NCBI RefSeq assembly: GCF_003940805.1
Contig: NZ_CP034328.1
Coordinates: 3,410,001 to 3,474,000 of the forward strand
Direction of reading: 5' to 3'
Source: Tabrizicola piscis
Lineage (GTDB): Bacteria; Pseudomonadota; Alphaproteobacteria; Rhodobacterales; Rhodobacteraceae
DNA: 64,000 nucleotides
Numbering within the stretch: position 1 is the stretch's first letter; each line of letters starts with the position of its first letter. The position numbers and the translations under genes were made by a program. Below the pieces are notes generated by a model. The model was not told where the DNA came from, did not search any database, and saw only the letters and a program-made list of their open reading frames with translations. Shown piece after piece: positions 31,621 to 39,917 of the stretch.

Positions 31621-33993
31621 ATGAACGGATGGGACGAAGATGAGGCGTTTGCGGCGGCTGCCGCCCCGGTGCCGCTGTCGCAGCGCGCGCTTGCGGGGCG
31701 GGGGGCGCCCTATCTGGACGACCTGAACCCCGCGCAACGGGCCGCGGTCGAGGCGCTGGATGGCCCGGTCCTGATGCTGGCCGGGGCGGGGACGGGCAAG
31801 ACCAAGGCGCTGACCTCACGGATCGTGCACCTGCTGAACCTCTCCAAGGCCCGCCCGAACGAGATTCTGGCCGTGACCTTCACCAACAAGGCCGCGCGCG
31901 AGATGAAAATGCGCGTTGGCCGCCTGTTGGGTGAGGTGGCTGAGGGGATGCCCTGGATGGGCACTTTCCACTCGCTTTCGGTGAAGATCCTGCGGCGGCA
32001 TGCGGAACTGGTGGGGCTGAAGCCCAACTTCACAATCCTTGATACAGATGACCAGCTGCGGCTGCTGAAACAGCTGATTTCCGCCGCGAACATCGACGAA
32101 AAGCGCTGGCCCGCGCGGCTTTTGGCCAGCCTGATCGACGGCTGGAAAAACCGCGCGCTGACGCCGGACCGGGTGCCGTCATCCGACGCCTCCGCCTACA
32201 ACAACCGGGGAACGGAACTGTATGAGGCCTATCAGGACCGCCTGAAAACCCTGAACGCGGTGGATTTCGGCGACCTCCTCCTCCATTGCGTGACGATCTT
32301 TCAGAAGCACGAGGACGTGCTGGCCCAGTATCAACGCTGGTTCCGGTACATTCTTGTGGACGAATATCAGGACACCAACGTCTGCCAATACCTCTGGCTG
32401 CGGCTGCTGGCCCAAGCCCACAAGAACATCTGTTGCGTGGGCGATGATGACCAGTCGATCTACGGCTGGCGCGGGGCCGAGGTGGGGAACATCCTGCGGT
32501 TTGAAAAGGATTTCCCCGGCGCGCAGGTGATCCGGCTGGAACAGAACTACCGTTCCACCGCCCATATCCTTGCGGCTGCCAGCGGGATCATCGCCGCCAA
32601 CAAGGGCCGCCTTGGCAAGACCCTCTGGACAGCCGGAGAGCCGGGCGAAAAGGTCCGCCTCATCGGCCATTGGGACGGCGAGGAAGAGGCCCGCTGGATT
32701 GGCGAGGAAGTCGAGGCGATCCAGCGCGGCACCCGGGGCATGGACCCGATCGACCTGAACCGTCAGGCAATCCTCGTCCGCGCCTCCCACCAGATGCGCG
32801 CGTTCGAAGACCGCTTCTTGACCATCGGCCTGCCGTATCGCGTGATCGGCGGCCCCCGGTTCTACGAACGCCAGGAAATCCGCGACGCCATGGCCTACTT
32901 CCGGTTGGCCGTTTCCCCCGACGATGATCTGGCATTTGAGCGGGTCATCAACCTGCCCAAGCGCGGCCTTGGCGACAAGGCGCAGGCCGATATCCAGCGG
33001 CTGGCGCGGGGGGCAGGGGTCTCCCTCCTCGACGGCGCGCGGGAGGCGGTGGCGAAGTCCACATTCGGCGGCAAGGGCGGCGCGCAGTTGCGGGCGTTTG
33101 TTGAAGGCGTGGATCGGTGGCACCTCGCCACGCTTCACCCCGAATACGACCACATCCGCCTTGCCGAAACGATCCTTGAGGAATCCGGCTACACCGAGAT
33201 GTGGCAGAACGACAAGACGCCCGAGGCTCCGGGCCGTCTTGATAACCTCAAGGAACTCGTGAAGGCGCTGGAGCAGTTCGACAACCTGCAGGGGTTTCTC
33301 GAACACGTCTCGCTGATCATGGACAATGAGACTGAGGGGGCGGAGGAGAAGGTCACGATCATGACCCTTCACGCCGCCAAGGGGCTGGAGTTTCCGGTGA
33401 TCTTCCTGCCGGGGTGGGAGGATGGGCTGTTCCCCAGCCAGCGCAGCATGGACGAATCTGGCCTGAAGGGGCTGGAGGAGGAGCGGCGGCTGGCTTATGT
33501 CGGGATCACCCGGGCGGAGGAGCTTTGCACGATCAGCTTCGCCTCCAACCGCCGGGTGTATGGGCAGTGGCAAAGCCAGCTGCCCAGCCGCTTTATTGAT
33601 GAGCTTCCGGCTGACCATGTCGAGGTGCTGACCGCCCCCGGTCTTTACGGCGGGGGTTATGGGGCGGCGGCGTCGGTGGGGTTTGGGTCGAACCTGGAAG
33701 AGCGGGTGTCGAAGGCTGACGTCTACAACTCCCCCGGCTGGCGGCGGATGCAGGAGCAGGCGTCGCACCGGCCGATGGCCCAGCCGCGGGAGGCGCGGCA
33801 TATGGTGATCGATGCCGAGGCGGTGTCGCCTTACGTCCTTGGCGACCGGGTGTTCCACCAGAAGTTCGGCTATGGTGAGATCATGGCCATCGAAGGCGAC
33901 AAGCTGGATATCGAGTTTGACCATGCCGGGGCCAAAAAGGTCGTCGCGCGCTGGGTGGTCCCGGCGGATCAGGTGGATGACGTCCCATTCTAA
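31621..33993 (+). CDS. uvrD: ATP-dependent DNA helicase UvrD/PcrA
   Basis: SF1A helicase of nucleotide-excision and mismatch repair and replication restart. Motif I is AGAGTGKTKALTSR (about residue 55), motif II VDEYQDTN, motif III GDDDQSIYGWRGA, motif IV EQNYRS, motif V TLHAAKGLEF, motif VI AYVGITRAEE, all in order. The C-terminal end has the PcrA/UvrD Tudor-like module (VFHQKFGYGEIMAIEGDKL) that contacts RNA polymerase or UvrB. 790 residues. The ATG has no ribosome site; TATACT ends eight bases upstream of it, so a leaderless message is possible. Confidence 0.95.
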   Translation: MNGWDEDEAFAAAAAPVPLSQRALAGRGAPYLDDLNPAQRAAVEALDGPVLMLAGAGTGKTKALTSRIVHLLNLSKARPNEILAVTFTNKAAREMKMRVGRLLGEVAEGMPWMGTFHSLSVKILRRHAELVGLKPNFTILDTDDQLRLLKQLISAANIDEKRWPARLLASLIDGWKNRALTPDRVPSSDASAYNNRGTELYEAYQDRLKTLNAVDFGDLLLHCVTIFQKHEDVLAQYQRWFRYILVDEYQDTNVCQYLWLRLLAQAHKNICCVGDDDQSIYGWRGAEVGNILRFEKDFPGAQVIRLEQNYRSTAHILAAASGIIAANKGRLGKTLWTAGEPGEKVRLIGHWDGEEEARWIGEEVEAIQRGTRGMDPIDLNRQAILVRASHQMRAFEDRFLTIGLPYRVIGGPRFYERQEIRDAMAYFRLAVSPDDDLAFERVINLPKRGLGDKAQADIQRLARGAGVSLLDGAREAVAKSTFGGKGGAQLRAFVEGVDRWHLATLHPEYDHIRLAETILEESGYTEMWQNDKTPEAPGRLDNLKELVKALEQFDNLQGFLEHVSLIMDNETEGAEEKVTIMTLHAAKGLEFPVIFLPGWEDGLFPSQRSMDESGLKGLEEERRLAYVGITRAEELCTISFASNRRVYGQWQSQLPSRFIDELPADHVEVLTAPGLYGGGYGAAASVGFGSNLEERVSKADVYNSPGWRRMQEQASHRPMAQPREARHMVIDAEAVSPYVLGDRVFHQKFGYGEIMAIEGDKLDIEFDHAGAKKVVARWVVPADQVDDVPF

Positions 33994-34056
33994 GGGGTGT
34001 CCCGGGCAGGGACAGATGCCCCAAATCTGAAAAAACAATGGGTTGCGGAATCCCGT

Positions 34057-35214
34057 TCAGGCTTTCTTAACCAAAGGCCGCAGCCGCTCCAGCCCATGGA
34101 CGGCCAGCCCTGCCGCCAGACCCCAGAAGGCCGCGCCAATACCGAAGGCCGCCACGCCGGATGCGCTGACACCAAGGGTCACTGTGGCGGCAAAGCGTTG
34201 CTCGGCCACTGCGAAGGCCCCGGCCAAGGCGCCCATCAGGGGGGAGAGCAAGGCCAGACCCACCAGCGCCACCATCACCTCGGGCGGCAGGGCGGCCAGA
34301 AGCGTGATGATCAGCGGCGCCAGAAGGCCCAGAAGCACCCAGAACCCGGCATAGGCCAGCCCGACCTTCCAGCGCTGGGTGCGGTCGGGATGAACGTCAT
34401 CGCCTAGACAGATCGCCGCCGTGATTGCCGCCATGTTTACCATATGCGCGCCGACAAAGGCCGTCACCGCCGACAGCGCCCCGGTGACCAGAAGGGCCGG
34501 GCGAACGGGTGGCTCATACCCCGCCGCGCGCAGGACCGCGAAGCCGGGCAGGTTCTGTGAGGCCATGGTCACAAGGTAGATCGGCACGCCAAGGCCAAGG
34601 AGAACCGCAAGGTCAACCTCGGGTGCGATGAAGGTTAAGGCGGGCAGGGGCAAGGTCAGGTCCGGCAGGCTTGCCGCCCCGGTCCCGAAGGTCAGCGCCA
34701 AGCCCAGCCCCAGCGCAGCCAGCACGGCCAAAGCCGGATTGGCCAGCCGCACCAGCAGGAAGACCGCGACCATCGGCAGGATCAGCGCCGGTGCGGCTGG
34801 TGCTGTCAGCGCGGCCTTGAGGCAGAAGGGCAGGAGGACCCCGGCCAGCATCGCCGCCGCCACCCCGTCGGGGATCATGGCGACAAGGCGGCCCAGCGGC
34901 TTGATCGCGCCCGTCAGGATGACCAGCACCCCGGCCAGCGCAAAGGCCGCAACGGCCTGTGCCATGCTGGTGCCGCTGGTCGCGGCGAGCAGCGCGGCAC
35001 CAGGGGTGGACCAGGCCAGCACCACCGGAACGCGGGTGCCGTAAGACAGCAGCGCCGACCCAAGCGCCTTGGCCAGCGACACGGCCAAAAGCCAGCTTGC
35101 CGTCTGCGCCGGCGTCGCCCCAAGGGCCGCAGCGGCAGAGAGGACCAGCGCGACGGTTGACCCGAAGCCGACAAGCGAAGCCACAAGGGCCGCCGAAATC
35201 ATCGAGATACGCAT
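34057..35214 (-). CDS. BenE-type benzoate/H+ symporter family protein
   Basis: A 385-residue inner-membrane transporter starting MRISMISAALVASLVGFGST. The BenE pattern is seen in LSYGTRVPVVLAWSTPGAALLA near the N-terminus, RLVAMIPDGVAAAMLAGVLLPF in the middle, and VPIYLVTMASQNLPGFAVLRAAGYEPP further on. About 11-12 helices. No aromatic catabolic genes are near, so benzoate is only the family label. Convergent with uvrD. The space before its start is followed by the sRNA array on the same strand. Confidence 0.88.
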   Translation of the reverse strand: MRISMISAALVASLVGFGSTVALVLSAAAALGATPAQTASWLLAVSLAKALGSALLSYGTRVPVVLAWSTPGAALLAATSGTSMAQAVAAFALAGVLVILTGAIKPLGRLVAMIPDGVAAAMLAGVLLPFCLKAALTAPAAPALILPMVAVFLLVRLANPALAVLAALGLGLALTFGTGAASLPDLTLPLPALTFIAPEVDLAVLLGLGVPIYLVTMASQNLPGFAVLRAAGYEPPVRPALLVTGALSAVTAFVGAHMVNMAAITAAICLGDDVHPDRTQRWKVGLAYAGFWVLLGLLAPLIITLLAALPPEVMVALVGLALLSPLMGALAGAFAVAEQRFAATVTLGVSASGVAAFGIGAAFWGLAAGLAVHGLERLRPLVKKA

Positions 35215-35279
35215 GCGCCGACACTCCACGGGTGCGGGACTATTGGCGGGGCGCGGCGGATGTTCAAGGGGGAGGAGGG

Positions 35280-35347
35280 GCGGCGGTGCCAGGGAGGAGG
35301 AGAGGCACCGCCGCGGTATCAGACACCCAGGGAGGAGGAGAGGGCGC
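35280..35347 (-). ncRNA. CcsR-like sRNA, copy 5 (distal)
   Basis: Minus strand: stem GCGCCC/GGGTGT with the loop TCTCCTCCTCCCT, then stem GCGGCGGTGCC/GGCACCGCCGC with a CCTCCTCCC loop. The stem is perfect over 11 bases. A further CCTCCTCCCC without a stem follows at 35268-35277. Confidence 0.8.
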
Positions 35348-35383
35348 CCAATGTCGTTGGACCGTTCGGCCCGGAAGGATTGT

Positions 35384-35450
35384 GCGGCAGTGCCAGGGAG
35401 GAGGTTGGCACCGCCGCAGTATCAGACACCCAGGGAGGAGGAGAGGGTGC
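35384..35450 (-). ncRNA. CcsR-like sRNA, copy 4
   Basis: Two hairpins with CCTCCTCCC loops: GCACCC/GGGTGT then GCGGCGGTGCC/GGCACTGCCGC. The first stem differs from copy 3 by a base change that keeps pairing (G-U to A-U). Confidence 0.85.
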
Positions 35451-35485
35451 CCAATGTGGTTGGGCCCTTCGGCCCGGAAACTGAG

Positions 35486-35551
35486 GCGGCAGTGCCAGGG
35501 AGGAGGTTGGCACCGCCGCAGTATCAGACACCCAGGGAGGAGGAGAGGGCG
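35486..35551 (-). ncRNA. CcsR-like sRNA, copy 3
   Basis: Two hairpins with CCTCCTCCC loops: GCGCCC/GGGTGT then GCGGCGGTGCC/GGCACTGCCGC. Separated from copies 2 and 4 by spacers holding TTTCCGGGCCGAACGGCCC. Confidence 0.85.
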
Positions 35552-35587
35552 CCCAATGTCGTTGGGCCGTTCGGCCCGGAAACTGTG

Positions 35588-35655
35588 GCGGCGGTACCAG
35601 GGAGGAGGTTGGTACCGCCGCAGTATCAGACGACCCAAGGGAGGAGGAGAGGGTC
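35588..35655 (-). ncRNA. CcsR-like sRNA, copy 2
   Basis: First stem GACCC/GGGTC with loop TCTCCTCCTCCCTT, second stem GCGGCGGTACC/GGTACCGCCGC with loop AACCTCCTCCCT. The GTACC/GGTAC pair is a compensated change relative to the GTGCC/GGCAC of the other copies. Confidence 0.85.
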
Positions 35656-35693
35656 ACCCGAAAAGCTGGGGCGTTTTGCCCCGGTGTAAAGAT

Positions 35694-35762
35694 GCGGCGG
35701 TGCCAGGGAGGAGGATTGGCACCGCCGCTGATCGCAAAGGCCCCCGGGAGGAGGTAGGGACC
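35694..35762 (-). ncRNA. CcsR-like sRNA, copy 1 (next to DUF1127 gene)
   Basis: First stem GGTCCC/GGGGCC with loop TACCTCCTCCCG, second stem GCGGCGGTGCC/GGCACCGCCGC with loop AATCCTCCTCCCT. It begins 24 bases after the DUF1127 stop. Just after it, GGGGCAAAACGCCCC plus CTTTT (35665-35688 region) looks like a weak terminator, so later copies may depend on read-through. Confidence 0.85.
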
Positions 35763-35785
35763 TCACGAAAACTCGTCGGCCGATC

Positions 35786-36001
35786 TTAGCGGCCGTAGGC
35801 AGCCTCATGCGCGATCGAACGGATCGACGCGCGGGCAATGCCAAGGTCTGACAGTTCGCGGTCGGTCAGGGCGTTCAGTTCGGCCACGGTCGTGGAAAAG
35901 ACGCGGCGTTGCTGGATCGCGACCACGGCGGCGTCTTTCAGAACCAGAAGCCGGTCCAGAAGGCCCTTGCGGGCAACGCGGGTCGTGTTGACGTAAGCCA
36001 T
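35786..36001 (-). CDS. DUF1127 small protein (CcaF1-like)
   Basis: 71 residues, MAYVNTTRVARKGLLDRLLV, then AVVAIQQRRVFSTTVAEL and the DUF1127 core NALTDRELSDLGIARASIR. In Rhodobacter sphaeroides the equivalent protein (RSP_6037, CcaF1) is an RNA-binding protein made from the same transcript as the CcsR sRNAs under RpoHI/RpoHII control. Here five such sRNAs follow on the same strand. The long Arg/Lys content fits RNA binding. Assignment to the locus is strong; the protein's activity here is by analogy. Confidence 0.9.
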   Translation of the reverse strand: MAYVNTTRVARKGLLDRLLVLKDAAVVAIQQRRVFSTTVAELNALTDRELSDLGIARASIRSIAHEAAYGR

Positions 36002-36053
36002 ATCTCTCTAGCCTCTCGAATAAAGTCAGCGCTGTTGTCTCGCTGTTAGGGGT

Positions 36054-36082
36054 AACATGGGCCAGTTGCTGCACCTGCACAA
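36054..36082 (-). promoter_or_regulatory. Possible heat-shock-type promoter for the DUF1127-CcsR transcript
   Basis: On the minus strand TTGTGC (36082-36077) and CCCATGTT (36061-36054) are separated by 15 bases, resembling an RpoH promoter (TTG...CCCATNT). This is 53 bases upstream of the DUF1127 ATG. The -35 match is partial. Confidence 0.4.
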
Positions 36083-36249
36083 TAGCGTCCGTCTGCAATG
36101 CTGCCATGCAGCATCCGCATGGCTGTGGTCACGAAATTGTCATGATTTCTCAGCGCCTTCGCTGGAATTTTGAGCGTTTGGTCAACAGCCCTTGCCCTTA
36201 TGCGCAAAGATCGCGACCTTAGTGCAAATCTTATGCGGCGGAGGAAACG

Positions 36250-37322
36250 ATGACGGTCGACCGGGATGGTGTGATGCGGGTTCTGGCCGGGGTTTCGCAC
36301 CCTGGCGGGGGGATCTGGTCAGCCGCGACCTGATTCGCGCCCTTGCGGTTGACGGGGGCACTGTGCGCCTGGTGATCGAGGCTGCGACGCCGGAAGACGC
36401 CCGCGCCCTGGCCCCCGCTCAGGCATTGGTCGAGGCGCGGCTGAAGGCCCTTCCGGGGGTCGAAGCCGTGCAGGTGGTGATGACGGCGCATGGGCCTGCG
36501 GCCAAGGCGGCCCCGCCCAGCCTGAAGATCGGTCAGCACCCGACGCCGCAGCAGGGCGGGCCGCAGCGGATTTCCGGCATCGACCGGATCATCGCGATTG
36601 CCAGTGGCAAGGGCGGGGTGGGGAAATCCACCGTCGCGTCAAACCTAGCGGTGGCGCTGGCGCGGCAGGGGCGGCGGGTCGGGTTGCTTGATGCGGATAT
36701 CTACGGGCCAAGCCAGCCGAAGATGATGGGCGTGTCAAAGCGCCCGGCCAGCCCGGATGGCAAGATCATCGAGCCCTTGGTCGCGCATGGGGTGACCATG
36801 ATGTCGATCGGGTTGATGCTGAAGGAAGACGAGGCGGTGGTCTGGCGCGGGCCGATGATCATGGGCGCGCTGCAGCAGTTGCTGGGGCAGGTGGCCTGGG
36901 GCAAGCTGGACATCCTGATCATCGACCTGCCGCCGGGGACGGGGGATATCCAGCTGACGCTGTGCCAGCGGACGCATCTGACGGGGGCCTTGGTGGTCAG
37001 CACGCCGCAGGATGTGGCGCTGTTGGATGCGCGCAAGGCGCTGGACATGTTCCAGAAGCTGAAGACGCCGGTGCTGGGGCTGATCGAGAACATGTCGACC
37101 TTCTGCTGCCCGAACTGCGGGCATGTGACCCCGATCTTCGGCCATGGCGGTGTCGCGCGGGAGGCGGCCAAGCTGGACCTGCCGTTCCTGGGCGAGCTTC
37201 CCCTGGCGCTGGACGTGCGGGTGGCTGGCGACAGCGGCACCCCCATCGCCGCAACCGACAGCCCGCTGGCCGCGCCCTACATCGCCCTGGCGCAGCGGCT
37301 GATTGCGGGCGGGATGGCCTGA
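36250..37322 (+). CDS. Mrp/ApbC-type Fe-S carrier ATPase with an apparent -1 frameshift
   Basis: The ATG at 36250 follows GGAGGAAACG and gives [20 protein letters not shown], the normal N-terminus of the family (DUF59-like), but that frame stops at 36333. The rest ([20 protein letters not shown] onward) is in the -1 frame. The switch fits the six-G run at 36307-36312: one more G, or a -1 slip there, gives [16 protein letters not shown]. The ATPase part has GKGGVGKST (Walker A), the [15 protein letters not shown] region, [13 protein letters not shown] and the CxxC of [10 protein letters not shown]. It delivers Fe-S clusters to apoproteins. Sequencing error, real mutation and programmed slippage are all possible. 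Confidence 0.85.
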
Positions 37323-37385
37323 CCCTCTTCTGAGATCCGGCAAACTTTGACCCCCTTGCCGGGGGGCGGGGATTTTGGGATTGAA

Positions 37386-37409
37386 AACATACCAACTGGT
37401 TGGTATGTT
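37386..37409. promoter_or_regulatory. TetR-type operator
   Basis: AACATACCAA and TTGGTATGTT are perfect 10-bp arms around CTGG, about 40 bases before the RibD-like gene. The operon's last gene encodes a TetR regulator, which probably binds here. Confidence 0.75.
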
Positions 37410-37447
37410 AATTTGACCCAGATGAGTCGCACCAGGTGAGGGGGCCC

Positions 37448-38107
37448 ATGCGCAGGATCATTGGCAGTGCTTTCATGTCGGTCGACGGGGTGATCCAGGC
37501 CCCCGGCGGTCCGCATGAGGATGAGACGGGCGGGTTTGCCTATGGCGGTTGGGTCGCGCCGCATTGGGACGCCACGCTGGAAAAACACCTTGGCGCGCTG
37601 TTTGCAGCCCCGTACGAGCTCCTGCTGGGCTATCGCACCTATGAGATATTTGCGGCCTATTGGCCCTATGCCCCCGCCGACAACCCGATTGGCGCGGCCT
37701 TCAACCAGACGGCAAAGCATGTGCTGACCCACCGCTCTACGCCGCTGGGTTGGGCCAACAGCCATCGGCTGGCGGATATCGACGCGATCCGGGCGCTGAA
37801 GGCGGGCAAGGGGCCGGATCTGTTGATCCAGGGCTCGGGCAGTCTTTATCCGCAGCTTCTGGCGGCGGGGCTGATCGACCGTTTCACCCTGATGACCTTC
37901 CCGATCACGCTGGGCCGGGGGCGGCGTCTGTTTGGAGACGGCATGCCTGCAAAGGGCTTGCGGCTGGTCGCGCAGGAGGCGTCGGCCAGTGGCGTGATCG
38001 TCGCGGTCTATGAGCCTGCGGGGGAGGTCGAGGCGCGCGCCTTCGCCGAGGAACCGCCAAGCGCGGCAGAACTTGACCGCCGGGCGCGCTGGGCGCGGGA
38101 GGGGTAA
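37448..38107 (+). CDS. Dihydrofolate reductase-like / RibD C-terminal family protein
   Basis: 219 residues starting MRRIIGSAFMSVDGVIQAPG after AGGTGAGGGGG. The NADPH-binding DHFR-like fold is indicated by ELLLGYRTYEIFAAYWP, LLIQGSGSLYPQLLAAGLID and PITLGRGRRLFGDG. Stand-alone members of this family (YyaP/YwjB type) are often in stress or drug-response operons; the reaction is unknown. First gene of a four-gene operon after the TetR operator. Confidence 0.85.
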   Translation: MRRIIGSAFMSVDGVIQAPGGPHEDETGGFAYGGWVAPHWDATLEKHLGALFAAPYELLLGYRTYEIFAAYWPYAPADNPIGAAFNQTAKHVLTHRSTPLGWANSHRLADIDAIRALKAGKGPDLLIQGSGSLYPQLLAAGLIDRFTLMTFPITLGRGRRLFGDGMPAKGLRLVAQEASASGVIVAVYEPAGEVEARAFAEEPPSAAELDRRARWAREG

Positions 38108-38142
38108 GCCATGGAAAGCCAATTGAAAACGGGAGGATCAGC

Positions 38143-38619
38143 ATGACCCATGCGATTCGCACAGTGCTTTGGTTCAACGGCCGGGGTCGTGAGGCGGCTG
38201 ATTTCTACTGCGGTCTGATCCCGAACAGCGCCGTCACCAGCGCCTATGGCGCCGACAACCCGGATGGCCCTGACGGCACCACGCATTTCGAGGTGATCGA
38301 CTTTACCCTGAACGGCGTGCCGTATGAGATTCTGGACGCCGGACCGATGTTTCCCCTGTCGGAATGTGTGTCCGTCATGATCGAGACACCCGATCAGGCC
38401 GAAACGGACCGGTTGTGGGACGCCCTGATCGAAGGGGGCGGCAGTCATGGGCCTTGCGGCTGGCTAAAGGACCGCTTCGGCCTGTCATGGCAAGTGGTGC
38501 CAGAGGCTGCCTTGCGGCTGATGACCAGCCCTGACCGGGCCAAGGCGGCGCGGGCGCTGGCTGCCGTGATGCAGATGGGAAAGATCGATCTGGCCACTGT
38601 CGAAGCGGCGGCGGCCTGA
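38143..38619 (+). CDS. PhnB-like VOC family protein
   Basis: 158 residues, with the PhnB/3-demethylubiquinone-methyltransferase-like pattern: IRTVLWFNGRGREAADFYCG, LIPNSAV, FTLNGVPYEILDAGPMF and GWLKDRFGLSWQVVPEA. Fits the family that folds as a VOC dimer. A GGGAGG site precedes the ATG. Second gene of the TetR operon. Ligand unknown. Confidence 0.85.
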   Translation: MTHAIRTVLWFNGRGREAADFYCGLIPNSAVTSAYGADNPDGPDGTTHFEVIDFTLNGVPYEILDAGPMFPLSECVSVMIETPDQAETDRLWDALIEGGGSHGPCGWLKDRFGLSWQVVPEAALRLMTSPDRAKAARALAAVMQMGKIDLATVEAAAA

Positions 38620-38654
38620 CCCAAAGGCAAACACCACCAACACGGAGGACGACC

Positions 38655-39113
38655 ATGGCAAACGACATACCTGCCGACCAACGCTATTGCCCGGATGACC
38701 GGGTGATGCACGGCGTGATCCCCTACATCTGTCTTGCCGGGAAAAGCGGCGCAGCGGCGGAGTTCTACGCCAAGGCCTTCGGGGCCAAGGACATCGGTCG
38801 GATGCCGATGGAGGACCGCCCTGGCAAGTACATGCACCTGCAACTGGAAATCAACGGCGGGGCCTTCATGCTGACCGACCATACGATGTCCAGCGTCCAA
38901 CCCGGCGAATCCCCAATCCCGCACGGCCATCTGCAGCTGGTCGTTCCGGACGGGCAGGTCTGGTGGGATCGGGCCGTGGCCGCAGGCTGCACCATCATTG
39001 CCCCGTTCGAGCGCCAGTTCTGGGGCGACACCTGGGGTCTGCTGGCTGATCCCTTTGGCCTGAGATGGGCCGTGTTGACACCTGATCCCGCTCTTTGGGA
39101 CAAGGGTGCGTGA
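38655..39113 (+). CDS. VOC family glyoxalase/PhnB-like protein
   Basis: 152 residues, IPYICLAGKSGAAAEFYAKAF, GGAFMLTDHTMSS, then FWGDTWGLLADPFGLRWAVL, a standard PhnB-like VOC protein. A GGAGG site lies ahead of the ATG. It is not a recent duplicate of the preceding VOC gene, as the two differ throughout. Third gene of the TetR operon. Confidence 0.85.
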   Translation: MANDIPADQRYCPDDRVMHGVIPYICLAGKSGAAAEFYAKAFGAKDIGRMPMEDRPGKYMHLQLEINGGAFMLTDHTMSSVQPGESPIPHGHLQLVVPDGQVWWDRAVAAGCTIIAPFERQFWGDTWGLLADPFGLRWAVLTPDPALWDKGA

Positions 39114-39172
39114 TATGGGATGCCTGATGTGAAGGTGCGCGCCCCGGGGCGCAGGGTAGGGGCAAGGCAATC

Positions 39173-39832
39173 GTGACAAGAACCACCGGCTCCGCTGTGC
39201 GCGTGCCCCGGGGCGAAGCGCGCGCGCGGCTGATCGAGGCCGCACGGTCGCTGGTCCGGCACAAGGGCTTTGGCGCCACAAGCGTGGATGATCTTTGCGC
39301 GGCTGCCGGGGTGACCAAGGGGGCGTTCTTCCACCATTTCCCGTCGAAAGAGGCGCTGGGCGTGGCGCTGGTCGATGACTGGACCGAAACGACCGGGGCG
39401 ATGTTCGCCGCCCACCCCTACAACAGCCTGCCCGATCCCTTGGACCGGGTCTTTGCCTATCTTGACCTGCGCCGCAGCCTGCTGGACCAGCCGTTGCCAG
39501 ACTTCAGCTGTGTTGCCGGAACGACGGTGCAAGAGGTGTACGAAACCGCCCCGCCGATCCGTGACGCCGCCGGGCGCAGCGTCAGGTCGGGGGCAGAACA
39601 CATCCGCCCGCATCTGGCCGAGGCGCTGGCCGCCCATCCGATTGACGGGGTGACGGCGGAAAGCCTTGCAAGGCAGTTCCAGGTGGCAACCCAAGGTGGG
39701 ATCATTCTGGCCAAAGCCGGCAATGACCCCGCCCAAGCGCGTGAGGCGTTCGACCATCTGGAGCGCTACCTGCGGCTGCTGTTCGCGCGGCCCGTGGACG
39801 GCAGCCCCGTCAATCGGTCTGAAACCACCTGA
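39173..39832 (+). CDS. TetR/AcrR family transcriptional regulator
   Basis: 219 residues from a GTG start. The N-terminal helix-turn-helix is clear: RARLIEAARSLVRHKGFGAT, SVDDLCAAAGVTKGAFFHHF and PSKEALGVAL. The remainder is an all-helical ligand domain with a Cys (FSCVAGTTVQEV). Last gene of the operon; it probably represses the operon through the palindrome at 37386-37409. Ligand unknown, possibly a reactive aldehyde or drug given the VOC and reductase partners. Confidence 0.9.
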   Translation: MTRTTGSAVRVPRGEARARLIEAARSLVRHKGFGATSVDDLCAAAGVTKGAFFHHFPSKEALGVALVDDWTETTGAMFAAHPYNSLPDPLDRVFAYLDLRRSLLDQPLPDFSCVAGTTVQEVYETAPPIRDAAGRSVRSGAEHIRPHLAEALAAHPIDGVTAESLARQFQVATQGGIILAKAGNDPAQAREAFDHLERYLRLLFARPVDGSPVNRSETT

Positions 39833-39848
39833 TTCGAATCATTTGGCA

Positions 39849-39917
39849 TGGGAAACCATGGGTTTTGCTTGATTCCCGGGCAATCACAGGGCATTCCGGC
39901 GCTGGGATTGCATGGGA
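39849..39917 (+). promoter_or_regulatory. MraZ-box pairs upstream of the dcw cluster
   Basis: TGGGA-N5-TGGGT at 39849-39863 and TGGGA-N5-TGGGA at 39903-39917 match the TGGGN direct repeats with five-base spacing bound by MraZ in Escherichia coli. A weaker inverted copy (TCCCA-N5-TGCCC) lies at 39941-39955. They point to autoregulation of the cluster. Confidence 0.65.

Noticed and set aside
32179..34038. Minus-strand frame of 619 codons
   Set aside because: Antisense to uvrD, whose helicase motifs are complete.
34000..34050. Terminator between uvrD and the BenE-type gene
   Set aside because: GTCCC/GGGAC can pair, but no T run follows on either side; left unannotated.
35280..35760. CRISPR array
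   Set aside because: Repeats are about 100 bases and the intervening parts are also repeated; the structure is two-hairpin sRNAs with CCTCCTCCC loops.
39828..39845. Part of a tRNA T arm (GATTCGAATC)
   Set aside because: It is a short palindrome overlapping the end of the TetR gene; no cloverleaf around it.
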